Made by a program: the position numbers and the translations under genes. 64,000 bases of DNA. Origin: Flavobacteriales bacterium UBA6057 (lineage in GTDB: Bacteria > Bacteroidota > Bacteroidia > Flavobacteriales_G > Salibacteraceae). Positions 14,982-23,892 of the stretch are shown here, in pieces; the stretch's first letter is position 1; the number at the start of each line of letters is the position of its first letter. Location of the stretch: positions 1 to 64,000 of the forward strand of contig DIYJ01000009.1 of assembly GCA_002428995.1 (NCBI GenBank). The letters run 5' to 3'. The notes under the pieces are model-generated. The model was not told where the DNA came from and made no database searches. It worked only from the letters and a program-made list of their open reading frames with translations.

Positions 14982-17900
14982 GTGAGGAAAATCATTGGCT
15001 TCATACTGTTTCTGGCTGTTCATCTTTCGGCATCGAGCCAAATGACGATGATCTTCGAGAATGATCTCGATCATTACAACAAAGGGCTGGAGCTTCTGGA
15101 AAAGAACAAATTCGGAGCAGCCAAACAGCAATTTGAGCATGCGCTGGAAGATATTTCGGATCAAAACTCGGAGATCAGCGCCAACGCGCATTTCTACATC
15201 GCGCAGTGTGCGCTCGAGTTGTTTCACAAGGATGCTGAGTTCCTGCTGAGGCAGTTCATTCAAAACTACTCCACCAGTCCCCGCGTGCCGGATGCATGGT
15301 ATCTGTTGGGAGCTTACAACTACCGCAAAAAGGATTGGGACGAAACCATCCAATACTTTGATCATCTGGAAGTGGCCGACCTGGAAGAACCTCGCCTGAG
15401 CGAATATCTTTTCAAGAAAGGTTACGCACACTTCATGCTGGAGCAGTTAGACCCTGCCGCTGATCAATTCTATCAATTGCGCGATGAGTCATCGATCTAT
15501 TATGCGCCCGGGGTTTATTACTACGGTCACATCAACTATTCACTGCAGAAGTATGCCACCGCGCTGAAGTCTTTTCAGAAGTTGGAATCACATCCGCAGT
15601 TTGGTGAGGTGGTGCCTTACTACATCGTTCAGGTGCATTATTACCTGGAAGACTACGAAGCGCTCATTGCGTATGGTTCTCAGTTCATTTCACGGGAAGA
15701 TGTGAAGCGCAAGCATGAGATTTCTCGCCTGATCGGAGAGGCCTTTTATGCGCGTCAGATGTACGATGAGGCCATTCCTTTCCTGGAAGATTACATCCTC
15801 AGCCCTTACCAGAAGCAAAAGACGGACTACTATCAGGTGGGATATGCCATGCTGAAGGGTGGACGCTATGATGATGCGGCTGCATACCTCTCCAAGGTTT
15901 CTTATGCCGAGGACAGCCTGGCTCAAAATGCTCAGTATCACATGGGCGAAGCCTACCTGAAGGCGGATAAAAAAGCCTATGCGCGAAACGCATATCGTTC
16001 GGCATCCAGGTCAGATTTTGATCCCTTCATTTCTGAAGATGCCCTCTTCAAGTTCGCCAAGCTCGCTTATGAGTTGAGCTATGATCCTTACGATGGAGCC
16101 ATCGCAGCTTTCAAGGAGTACACAGAAACTTATCCTTCCGCTGCCCATACCAAGGAAGCCTTTGATTACCTGGTTAAGATCTACCTCACCTCCAAAAACT
16201 ATGATGCCGCCCTCGCTTCCATCGAGGAGTATGAAAATCCGGACTTCAGATTGCAGGAAGCGTATCAGCGAATCGCCTTCAACAAAGGAGTCAATGAATT
16301 TCAGGAGGGACGTTTTCAAAATGCCATTCGCTATTTCGACAAGGCTCAGGTGTATCCTTCCTCCAAGATCGTTGCAGCGCGCGCCCAATACTGGAAGGGT
16401 GAGAGCTACTACAACCGGGCAGAGTATGAGCGTGCCGCAAAAGCTTATAAAGAATTCTTGTTTGCTCCGGGAGCGATCATTTCCGGCCTGTTTAATATGG
16501 CGCATTACGGGATTGGATATTCCTACTTCCAGCAGGATAAATTCAGCAAGGCGCCTGAGTGGTTCAGAAGGTTTGTGGCTTACAAGGATGAGCAGGATGA
16601 ACAGAAGCTCGCAGATGCCAATTTGAGGATCGCGGACTGCTTCTACATGCTGAAGAACTACAATGGTGCGGATGAGTATTACCGGGCAGCTTCTAAAATC
16701 GGAGGTTCAGATCCAGATTATGCGCTCTTCCAGATTGCGATGACCAATGGATTGCTGAACGATACGGAAGGAAAGGTAACCATGCTGCAAAAATTGGTGG
16801 CTGATTACCCCGAGTCCAAGTACCTCGATGAAGGTTACTATGAAATCGGAAAGGCGAACCAGCGCTTGGGCAAGGATGATGAAGCACTGCGGAATTTCCG
16901 GATCGTGGTGGACGATTACCAGTCGAGCAGCTACGTGCGCAAGGCCCTGGTAAGCATCGCTCAGATCTACTACAACCAGGAAAAGAACAGCGAAGCTGAA
17001 GCCATTTACATGCAAGTGATTGAGCAGTTTCCCACCTATGATGATACCAAGGAGGCTTTGCTCGGCTTGCAGAACATTTACGTGGAACGTGGTGACATTG
17101 ACGGTTATCAAAACCTGCTGAACGGATTGGATTTTGTGAAGGTGAGCGAACTGGAACTGGATTCTCTCAGCTACAGCGCGGCACGAAATCTTTATTTCGA
17201 TGGCGATTGCAGCAATGCGGTGCAAAACTTCACCCGTTACCTCGATCGCTATGCTTCGGGAAGCTTCAAGCTGGATGCACACTTCTATCGTGCAGAGTGT
17301 TTGTACAAAATGGGGCAGGTGGAGGAAGCCCTCGAAGACTATGAAATGGTCGCCTCGCTTCCCAAGAATCGTTTTTCAGAATCTGCCCTGGCAAGAGCTG
17401 CGAGCCTGAATTATGAGAAGGGTCAATACCCCGAAGCGCTGGCTTTCTACAAGCGCCTCGCGCTCTTTGGTGAGTATCCTGACAACCTCCGCGATGCAGA
17501 GATCGGTCAGATGCGCTGCAATTTTGAGCTGAACAACTTCCAGGGCGCGATTGCTAATGCCACTATCACGTTGGACGATGAAAAGCTGGAGCCAAACATC
17601 AAGAAGGAAGCTACACTCATCATCGCCAAGTCTTATCTGAAACTTGGCAATGCCGCTCAGGCCGTTCCTTACCTGAAAGAGGTGGTAGAAACAGGAAGTC
17701 CTTCGCAGGCGGCTGAATCGATGTACTACATCGCCCGGTTTGAGTTCAACCAGGATTCGCTGGATCGCTCAGAGGAAACCATCTTCAAGTTGGTGGAGAG
17801 CTATCAGAATGAAGGCTATTGGCTGGCCAAGGGCTTGATTCTCCTTTCGGACATCTACACGACCCGGGGAGACCTGTTCCAGGCCAAAGCAACACTGGAG

Positions 17901-18074
17901 AGCATTCTTGAGAACTACAAAGAAGAAGATGATGTGAAACTGGCCGCCCGTCAAAAGATGGAGACCATCACGGAAATCGAAAATGAAGAGAAGGCGCTGG
18001 AGATCCCTGACCTGGAGATCTTTTTCGATCCTGCTGATTCCACTCAAATTAACTCCATAGAAGAGCAGAAATGA
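14982..18074 (+). CDS. Large exported TPR protein
   Basis: 1030 residues from GTG 14982, chosen because it gives a clean signal peptide (VRKIIGFILFLAVHLSASSQ); the frame is open back to 14901 but that stretch is Pro/Arg-rich and unlike a signal sequence. The mature protein is almost entirely tetratricopeptide repeats, with many copies of the A..YY..G..Y...F..A...F pattern (for example YHMGEAYLKADKKAYARNAY). It is predicted periplasmic or outer-membrane-attached. It overlaps the downstream outer-membrane barrel gene by four bases (ATGA), so the two are co-translated and probably work together. The substrate or process is unknown. Confidence 0.85.
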   Translation: MRKIIGFILFLAVHLSASSQMTMIFENDLDHYNKGLELLEKNKFGAAKQQFEHALEDISDQNSEISANAHFYIAQCALELFHKDAEFLLRQFIQNYSTSPRVPDAWYLLGAYNYRKKDWDETIQYFDHLEVADLEEPRLSEYLFKKGYAHFMLEQLDPAADQFYQLRDESSIYYAPGVYYYGHINYSLQKYATALKSFQKLESHPQFGEVVPYYIVQVHYYLEDYEALIAYGSQFISREDVKRKHEISRLIGEAFYARQMYDEAIPFLEDYILSPYQKQKTDYYQVGYAMLKGGRYDDAAAYLSKVSYAEDSLAQNAQYHMGEAYLKADKKAYARNAYRSASRSDFDPFISEDALFKFAKLAYELSYDPYDGAIAAFKEYTETYPSAAHTKEAFDYLVKIYLTSKNYDAALASIEEYENPDFRLQEAYQRIAFNKGVNEFQEGRFQNAIRYFDKAQVYPSSKIVAARAQYWKGESYYNRAEYERAAKAYKEFLFAPGAIISGLFNMAHYGIGYSYFQQDKFSKAPEWFRRFVAYKDEQDEQKLADANLRIADCFYMLKNYNGADEYYRAASKIGGSDPDYALFQIAMTNGLLNDTEGKVTMLQKLVADYPESKYLDEGYYEIGKANQRLGKDDEALRNFRIVVDDYQSSSYVRKALVSIAQIYYNQEKNSEAEAIYMQVIEQFPTYDDTKEALLGLQNIYVERGDIDGYQNLLNGLDFVKVSELELDSLSYSAARNLYFDGDCSNAVQNFTRYLDRYASGSFKLDAHFYRAECLYKMGQVEEALEDYEMVASLPKNRFSESALARAASLNYEKGQYPEALAFYKRLALFGEYPDNLRDAEIGQMRCNFELNNFQGAIANATITLDDEKLEPNIKKEATLIIAKSYLKLGNAAQAVPYLKEVVETGSPSQAAESMYYIARFEFNQDSLDRSEETIFKLVESYQNEGYWLAKGLILLSDIYTTRGDLFQAKATLESILENYKEEDDVKLAARQKMETITEIENEEKALEIPDLEIFFDPADSTQINSIEEQK

Positions 18075-19837
18075 GAAAGACCGCAATAGTTACGAGTTTG
18101 GCGATGAGTGCGCTGGTCTTTCATGCCAACGCACAAGTGAACCAAAGGACGGGTAAGGAAGACACACTGAAAACCAGTGTCGCTACCTTCTTCGAATACC
18201 GTCCTGTGATCAGCAGCGCCAAGAAGCTTCGCTCAGAGCCTTCTGTGATTGACACTACCGTGCCTAAGCCTGAGGTGAAATACATCTATGAGCGCAGGCA
18301 GTTCGAAACCACCTTCAGCCCGGATACTATTGAGCCGGCCAAAATGAAGGGTGAACCCATTGATCCGTTGTACCGTGCCTACGTACGCGGAGGTGCAGGA
18401 AATGGGATCAATTACTTGCTGGATGGTTACGTGAACACCACCCGCTCAAGAAAGGCTTCCGTTGGATTGGAAGTGCACAGCCGTGGTACGGATGGCAATC
18501 TCAACGATGTCGCTCCTGCACCGTACAATCGGACCAATGTCGCCTTGCATGGAAAGAAGTTCCTCAAGAAGCACTCGTTGGAAGGAACGGCTGGTTATGA
18601 TCGCGAGCGCTTGCAGTATTATGGTTTTGATGCGACCAATCCATTCTATTTCAACCTTGATCAGGATGCATTCAGACAGACTTATCAGGATATCTATGCT
18701 GAAGCCACGCTGAAGAGCTTTTACAACGATTCTTCGAAGGTGAATCACGTGCTCAACCTTGACTATGATTACTTCTCAGATCGGGGAGCGGCCAACAACG
18801 AACACAATGCCGTGCTCGATGCGCAGCTAGCGAAGTACATCGGGCGCCACCAGGGTAATCTAGGAGTCAATCTCGATCTGAATTCTGTCAATTACGTAGA
18901 CTCGTTTGAGTATCAGCCCACCGGAACCATCGATGCATCACGCTTCAATCTGATCGCAGGTATCAACCCGAAGATCATCACGCAGGCCCAAAAGTTCCGA
19001 TTGGAGATTGGACTGCTGGCCCAGGCAGAATTTCGTGATAACAGCAGCAGCGTACACCTGTATCCAGACCTTTATGCTAAGTACAACCTCGTGAAAGAGG
19101 TGATCATTCCATACGCTGGGTTTAATGGTGGTTTACAACGGAACAACCTGCGCTCTATGACGGAGGAGAATCCCTTTCTCTGGACGCCACTCCTCGCATT
19201 GAGAAACACAAACGAGCTGTACCGTTTCTATGGAGGTATTCGCGGTGCCATCTCCAATGAATGGACCTTCAACTTCCAGGGAGCGCGTTACAAGCAGGAA
19301 GATGCACCACTGTTTGTGAACTACAATGCCAGTCAATACAACCAGGGTGCAAGTCGCTTTGGTGAGAACTACTTTGTGGTGGCCTACGATACGCTTGACA
19401 TTGTGGAGCTGAGCGGTGAGTTAATGTACCGCGATGATGAAAAGTGGCAGGTGGCGGTCAAAGGAGTCTATCGATCCTTCACCACTACGAACGAATTTGA
19501 AGCCTGGCAACGACCGGGCATTGAGATCGGTGCCAGCGGATTCTATCAAATCCGCCACAAGATCATTGCGAAGGCGTCTGCGTTTGTCTTGGCCGACCAG
19601 TGGTCCAAGAGCTTTGATCCGGAATCAGACGAGTTGTTTGGCCTCAATGTTTATGGAAACAGACTGGATCCAATCCTTGATTTCAACATCGGAGCTGAGT
19701 ACCGCTACACCGAGCAGTTGTCGCTATTTCTCAACGTGAACAACATCATCGCACAACGCTATCAGCGATGGAATCAGTACCCTAATCAGCGTATCAACGT
19801 TTTAGGAGGGCTTACTTACTCTTTCTGGAGGGACTAA
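18071..19837 (+). CDS. Outer-membrane beta-barrel protein (TonB-receptor-like)
   Basis: 588 residues. Signal peptide MRKTAIVTSLAMSALVFHANAQ. After a roughly 90-residue N-terminal region with YEYRPVIS-like charged strands, the rest alternates long amphipathic strands (for example VALHGKKFLKKHSLEGTAGYDRE is one hairpin) and closes with LSLFLNVNNI and a final aromatic strand (LGGLTYSFWRD). Strand content and the ending fit a barrel like those of TonB-dependent receptors, but there is no TonB box or plug domain, so this is not a standard receptor. Overlap with the large TPR gene suggests a barrel plus periplasmic TPR partner. Confidence 0.8.
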   Translation: MRKTAIVTSLAMSALVFHANAQVNQRTGKEDTLKTSVATFFEYRPVISSAKKLRSEPSVIDTTVPKPEVKYIYERRQFETTFSPDTIEPAKMKGEPIDPLYRAYVRGGAGNGINYLLDGYVNTTRSRKASVGLEVHSRGTDGNLNDVAPAPYNRTNVALHGKKFLKKHSLEGTAGYDRERLQYYGFDATNPFYFNLDQDAFRQTYQDIYAEATLKSFYNDSSKVNHVLNLDYDYFSDRGAANNEHNAVLDAQLAKYIGRHQGNLGVNLDLNSVNYVDSFEYQPTGTIDASRFNLIAGINPKIITQAQKFRLEIGLLAQAEFRDNSSSVHLYPDLYAKYNLVKEVIIPYAGFNGGLQRNNLRSMTEENPFLWTPLLALRNTNELYRFYGGIRGAISNEWTFNFQGARYKQEDAPLFVNYNASQYNQGASRFGENYFVVAYDTLDIVELSGELMYRDDEKWQVAVKGVYRSFTTTNEFEAWQRPGIEIGASGFYQIRHKIIAKASAFVLADQWSKSFDPESDELFGLNVYGNRLDPILDFNIGAEYRYTEQLSLFLNVNNIIAQRYQRWNQYPNQRINVLGGLTYSFWRD

Positions 19838-19908
19838 CTGTTAATTGGGTGTTGAAAAGACCTAGTATTTATAGGTGTTTCACGGCTTTTTAAGCCCTTG
19901 AGCTGGGC

Positions 19909-19916
19909 TATATTTG
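19909..19916 (+). promoter_or_regulatory. Probable gyrB promoter (-7 element)
   Basis: TATATTTG matches the Bacteroidetes -7 consensus TAnnTTTG exactly and lies 24 bases before the gyrB start. No clear TTG is at the ideal -33 distance, so only the -7 element is supported. Confidence 0.5.
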
Positions 19917-19939
19917 AGCTTTTGTAAACAGGGAATTTT

Positions 19940-21895
19940 ATGAGTGAAGAAAAGGAATCGAATGGCAATTATTCAGCCTCGAACATCACCGTACTTGAAG
20001 GCCTTGATGCTGTGCGCAAGCGCCCTTCGATGTACATCGGAGACGTAGGAGTTCGTGGACTTCATCACTTGGTCTACGAGGTTGTAGACAATAGTATCGA
20101 TGAGGCACTTGCAGGCTATGCCAACGATATTCAGGTAACCATCAACGAGAACAACTCGATCTCTGTCGTGGACAACGGCCGTGGTATCCCGGTTGACATA
20201 CACGAGAAGGAGAAGAAGTCGGCCCTGGAAGTGGTGATGACGGTTCTTCATGCCGGTGGTAAGTTCGACAAGGGATCCTATAAGGTATCCGGTGGACTTC
20301 ACGGTGTGGGGGTTTCCTGTGTGAACGCACTGTCTACCCATTTGAAAGCCAGAATTCGCAGAAATGGTAAGGTCTACGAGCAGGAATACGAGATTGGAAA
20401 GCCGCTGTATGATGTAAAGGAAGTAGGGGAGACAGACAGCAACGGAACGGAGATTTGGTTCCAGCCAGATCCAACGATCTTCTCGGTAACGGAATACAAC
20501 TTTGAGACCCTCGCGAATCGACTACGTGAACTGGCTTTCCTGAATAAAGGAATCCGCCTTCAGCTCACCGACAAGCGAGAGGTAGATGAAAAGGGAGAAT
20601 TCCTTTCGGCCGACTACCATTCACAAACCGGACTCCAGGAGTTTGTTGAATTTTTGGATGAAGGACGCGAGCCGCTCATTCCCACGGTAATGACCATGGA
20701 AGGCGAGAAGAACAACATTCCTGTTGAGATCGCCATGCACTACAATACTTCGTTCTCTGAGAACATTCATTCTTATGTGAACAACATTAACACCCGTGAA
20801 GGTGGAACGCACCTCGCAGGCTTCCGAAGCGGACTTACCCGAACGCTGAAGCGCTATGCAGAAGAATCCGGGTTGTTGTCGAAGCTCAAGTTTGACATCG
20901 CTGGAGATGACTTCCGCGAAGGATTGACGGCTGTTGTTTCTGTCAAGGTGATGGAGCCTCAGTTTGAAGGTCAAACCAAGACGAAGCTCGGTAACCCTGA
21001 GGTTCGTGGGGCGGTAGATCAGGCCGTTGGAGAGATGCTTTCCAACTATCTGGAGGAGAACCCCAAGGAAGCCAAGATGATTGTTGACAAGGTCATTCTT
21101 GCGGCTCAGGCGCGTCATGCAGCCCGTAAGGCCCGCGAGATGGTACAGCGTAAGAATGTACTGACAGGATCAGGGCTTCCTGGAAAACTGGCTGACTGCT
21201 CTGAACGTGACCCTGCCAAATGCGAGATCTTCCTGGTAGAGGGTGATTCTGCGGGTGGAACGGCTAAGCAAGGACGAGACAGACGTTTTCAGGCGATCAT
21301 GCCACTGCGAGGAAAGATCCTCAACGTGGAAAAAGCCATGCAGCACAAGATCTTCGAAAACGAAGAGATTAAGAATATCTACACTGCACTTGGTGTGCAA
21401 GTGGGAACGGAAGAAGACAGCAAGGCGCTCAATACCGAGAAACTTCGCTACCACAAGATTGTGATCATGTGTGATGCGGATGTGGACGGTAGTCACATCG
21501 CCACGCTGATTCTCACCTTCTTCTACCGATACATGAACGAGCTGATCGAAGCAGGTTATGTCTACATCGCAGCTCCGCCCTTGTACCTTGTGAAGAAAGG
21601 AAGCCAGCAGCGTTACGCCTGGAATGATGATCAGCGTGATCAGTTCGCACAGGAACTCAAAGGAGCTGGTAAGGACTCTTCTGTGAACATCCAGCGCTAT
21701 AAGGGATTGGGAGAGATGAATGCGGAGCAGCTATGGGAGACAACAATGAATCCAGACTTCAGAACGCTGCGCCAGGTGACGATTGAAAATGCAGCTGACG
21801 CGGATCATACGTTCAGCATGCTGATGGGCGATGAAGTTCCACCAAGACGAGAGTTCATCGAGCGCAACGCGAAGTATGCCAAGATTGATGCCTAA
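19940..21895 (+). CDS. gyrB: DNA gyrase subunit B
   Basis: 651 residues, the short GyrB form. GHKL ATPase domain: DNSIDEALAGYA, DNGRGIPVDIHEKE, and the lid GGKFDKGSYKVSGGLHGVG. The transducer domain follows, then the Toprim domain with EGDSAGGTAKQGRDR and the metal-binding DADVDGSHIATL, and the C-terminal QRYKGLGEMNAEQLWETTM. The product pairs with GyrA to introduce negative supercoils. Its own -7 promoter element and a terminator after it suggest a single-gene unit. The ParE toxin at the left of the window could have gyrase as its target, but the two genes are unrelated in position. Confidence 0.98.
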   Translation: MSEEKESNGNYSASNITVLEGLDAVRKRPSMYIGDVGVRGLHHLVYEVVDNSIDEALAGYANDIQVTINENNSISVVDNGRGIPVDIHEKEKKSALEVVMTVLHAGGKFDKGSYKVSGGLHGVGVSCVNALSTHLKARIRRNGKVYEQEYEIGKPLYDVKEVGETDSNGTEIWFQPDPTIFSVTEYNFETLANRLRELAFLNKGIRLQLTDKREVDEKGEFLSADYHSQTGLQEFVEFLDEGREPLIPTVMTMEGEKNNIPVEIAMHYNTSFSENIHSYVNNINTREGGTHLAGFRSGLTRTLKRYAEESGLLSKLKFDIAGDDFREGLTAVVSVKVMEPQFEGQTKTKLGNPEVRGAVDQAVGEMLSNYLEENPKEAKMIVDKVILAAQARHAARKAREMVQRKNVLTGSGLPGKLADCSERDPAKCEIFLVEGDSAGGTAKQGRDRRFQAIMPLRGKILNVEKAMQHKIFENEEIKNIYTALGVQVGTEEDSKALNTEKLRYHKIVIMCDADVDGSHIATLILTFFYRYMNELIEAGYVYIAAPPLYLVKKGSQQRYAWNDDQRDQFAQELKGAGKDSSVNIQRYKGLGEMNAEQLWETTMNPDFRTLRQVTIENAADADHTFSMLMGDEVPPRREFIERNAKYAKIDA

Positions 21896-21923
21896 GCAAT
21901 CCTGACTTCATCAGGAGGAAAAC

Positions 21924-21959
21924 AAAAAGGCCCGTTCATATCGAACGGGCCTTTTTTAT
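21924..21959. terminator. Bidirectional Rho-independent terminator
   Basis: Perfect 11-bp stem AAGGCCCGTTC/GAACGGGCCTT with a 5-base loop, flanked by A-run on the left and T-run on the right. It serves gyrB (plus) and the convergent minus-strand gene. Confidence 0.92.
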
Positions 21960-21980
21960 TGCGTGATGAAAATCGTTGGT

Positions 21981-23258
21981 CTATCGAATGACGCTGAGTG
22001 TTCCTCCGTCTGACATAACGTTGTTACAGGCGTCTTTTACGGTATACTTCCAGGTGAATACATCTCCGGTTCTTGGACGCTCAGTTGTTCCTCTGATGCT
22101 ACCATCCCAAGGTTCCGGCTCCGTGGTCTTATACACGAGCGAGCCATCCGTTCCGTAGATCTCCAGTGTGAAAGTGAGCCCCGGACGCTCGAGGCCTTTT
22201 GGCAGCCAGGTATCGTTGGTGCCATTGCCATCAGGAGTAAAGGCGTTGGGAGCCCAGATGCTGAATGAGGGAGCTACTACTACATTGCTCGTGTAGCGTT
22301 GTCTACAGCCTTCAGGGTTGATGGCCATGGTGTTTATTTCATAAGTCCCGGGCATGGCGCTGAACTCAAGGCTTTCGCGTTGCTGAGCGTGTCCTTTACC
22401 TACAGACCAGTGATAAGCGTTGGAAGAAGGATCAGCAGTAGCGGTAACTGTTTGGCTGAAGCACTGATCGTGTGGTGTGAGTTTGATGTCAAGGTCAACC
22501 GTGGGCTTTTCGAAAATCTCAATAGCCTGAGCGCGTTCCATGCGCAATACTTCTGTGCCTTCAGTTCTTACGATCGCAACTACGGTGTGCTGACCGGGTT
22601 CATCGAAAGAATACTGAACAGACTCTCCACGCATTGGGAAGACATCATTGAACAGCCAGTCTACAACAAATTTTCCTTCTACGCCTTCCACTCGGAATTC
22701 TACTGGACTTCCGGGACACTGAATGCCCTTGGCGATAATTTCAAACTCGTTGTCAATGTTTTGGGAAAGTGTCAGATCATCGTCTGAGTTGAAGTCATTG
22801 TCGATTTCATCGATGAACTCCTTTTCTATTTCATCACTTCGGATTTCGATTTCTGCGATTTCCTGATCTGCATCTTCGTCATCCGAGTTTTTGTCTTCTG
22901 CGTCTACTTCTACCAGTTTGATGACATGGACCTCTTGAGCTGAAATGGCCGTCTTGTCTTTTTCATCAGGTTCTTCATCCGAAACGAATGCTGCCTGATT
23001 CGTGTTTGTGGCTCCGTTTTCGGGGGCACTGGATTGTTCTTCGTGGCTGGTGAGCGTGGGGGCTGTAGCCATCGCAATGGTGAGCACTGTTGCCGCAGCA
23101 ATTCCAGCCCATAAGCTACCTGTAGCTCCGGAAGGAGTGGCGGCCTGCGTTGGTACACCCGAATCCAGCTCTGACTCAAGTGCCATCCAAGCCTGCTCAT
23201 CGTAGGCAAAGTCGAGTGATTCGAGCTTTGTCTTCAGGATGTCATCAAAATTCTTCAT
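21981..23258 (-). CDS. Membrane protein joining an anti-sigma-like start to PKD domains and a T9SS type-B C-terminal domain
   Basis: 425 residues. Residues 1-47 are cytoplasmic-looking (MKNFDDILKTKLESL, then FAYDEQAWMALESEL), a start common to membrane proteins encoded after ECF sigma genes in this phylum. One transmembrane segment, about 49-68 (LWAGIAAATVLTIAMATA). Then an acidic Asp/Glu-rich linker (90-165), two PKD-like beta modules (about 175-330), and from 333 a gliding-motility/type-B T9SS C-terminal domain (WAPNAFTPDGNGTNDTW ... EPWDGSIRG). It starts three bases after the sigma-factor stop, so the two are one operon. I infer an anti-sigma or sensor role for the neighbour sigma factor, with the C-terminal half in the periplasm or at the outer membrane. 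There is no cleavable signal peptide, unusual for a T9SS-tagged protein. Confidence 0.8.
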   Translation of the reverse strand: MKNFDDILKTKLESLDFAYDEQAWMALESELDSGVPTQAATPSGATGSLWAGIAAATVLTIAMATAPTLTSHEEQSSAPENGATNTNQAAFVSDEEPDEKDKTAISAQEVHVIKLVEVDAEDKNSDDEDADQEIAEIEIRSDEIEKEFIDEIDNDFNSDDDLTLSQNIDNEFEIIAKGIQCPGSPVEFRVEGVEGKFVVDWLFNDVFPMRGESVQYSFDEPGQHTVVAIVRTEGTEVLRMERAQAIEIFEKPTVDLDIKLTPHDQCFSQTVTATADPSSNAYHWSVGKGHAQQRESLEFSAMPGTYEINTMAINPEGCRQRYTSNVVVAPSFSIWAPNAFTPDGNGTNDTWLPKGLERPGLTFTLEIYGTDGSLVYKTTEPEPWDGSIRGTTERPRTGDVFTWKYTVKDACNNVMSDGGTLSVIR

Positions 23259-23261
23259 CTT

Positions 23262-23840
23262 CTATATATCCAGTTTTTCGATCACCGGTTTTAGCATTCT
23301 ACGCAGGTTTTGCCTTGCTTTCGATAGGTTAGACTTCGAAGTTCCAACACTGATCTCCAGCATGTCTGCGATTTCATTGTGATTATATCCCTCTAGCACG
23401 TAGAGGTTAAAGACTGTTTGATAAGCCGGAGAAAGTTGCTGCACTGCATCCAGCACCAGTTTTACCGGTACCTGTTCATAGATGCTTACATCATCTTGCT
23501 CGTATTCGGTTTCATCACCCAGTCGATCGGTCAGTTCAGAATCGGTCACTACAGGTTTGGTCTTTTTCCGCCTGTAATTGTCGATCGCTGTATTGATCAC
23601 AATTCGCTTTACCCAGCCTTCGAAAGAACCATCACCTTTATAATTCTCCATGCTGCCAAACACTTTGATGAATCCGTTTTGAAGGATGTCCTTCGCCTCT
23701 TCATCACTTTCAGCGTATCGCATGCACATGCCAAAAAGCTTTCCGTAAAGCTTCTTGAACACTTCTTGTTGGGCCATCCGACTGTTGTTCTTACAGCCTT
23801 CTACCAGCTGCATCTCCTCATGTGGATGCCATATACCCAT
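23262..23840 (-). CDS. ECF-type RNA polymerase sigma factor
   Basis: 192 residues; the start could be ATG 23840 or the internal ATG nine codons later (MQLVEGCKNN). Region 2 runs from about 30 to 95 (YAESDEEAKDILQNGFIKVF, FEGWVKRIVINTAIDNYRR). Region 4 is near the end (LSPAYQTVFNLYVLEGYNHNEIADML, then an HTH ending LSKARQNLRRML). There is no region 1 or 3 of primary sigma factors. Followed after three bases by the anti-sigma-like T9SS-tagged protein and preceded on the same strand by a large T9SS surface protein. It probably directs transcription of an envelope or surface regulon; the stimulus is unknown. Confidence 0.93.
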   Translation of the reverse strand: MGIWHPHEEMQLVEGCKNNSRMAQQEVFKKLYGKLFGMCMRYAESDEEAKDILQNGFIKVFGSMENYKGDGSFEGWVKRIVINTAIDNYRRKKTKPVVTDSELTDRLGDETEYEQDDVSIYEQVPVKLVLDAVQQLSPAYQTVFNLYVLEGYNHNEIADMLEISVGTSKSNLSKARQNLRRMLKPVIEKLDI

Positions 23841-23892
23841 TCAATCTATCTCCTATCTGACGCCTTTTTGCAAGCAGGTTGCCCTGCATTGC

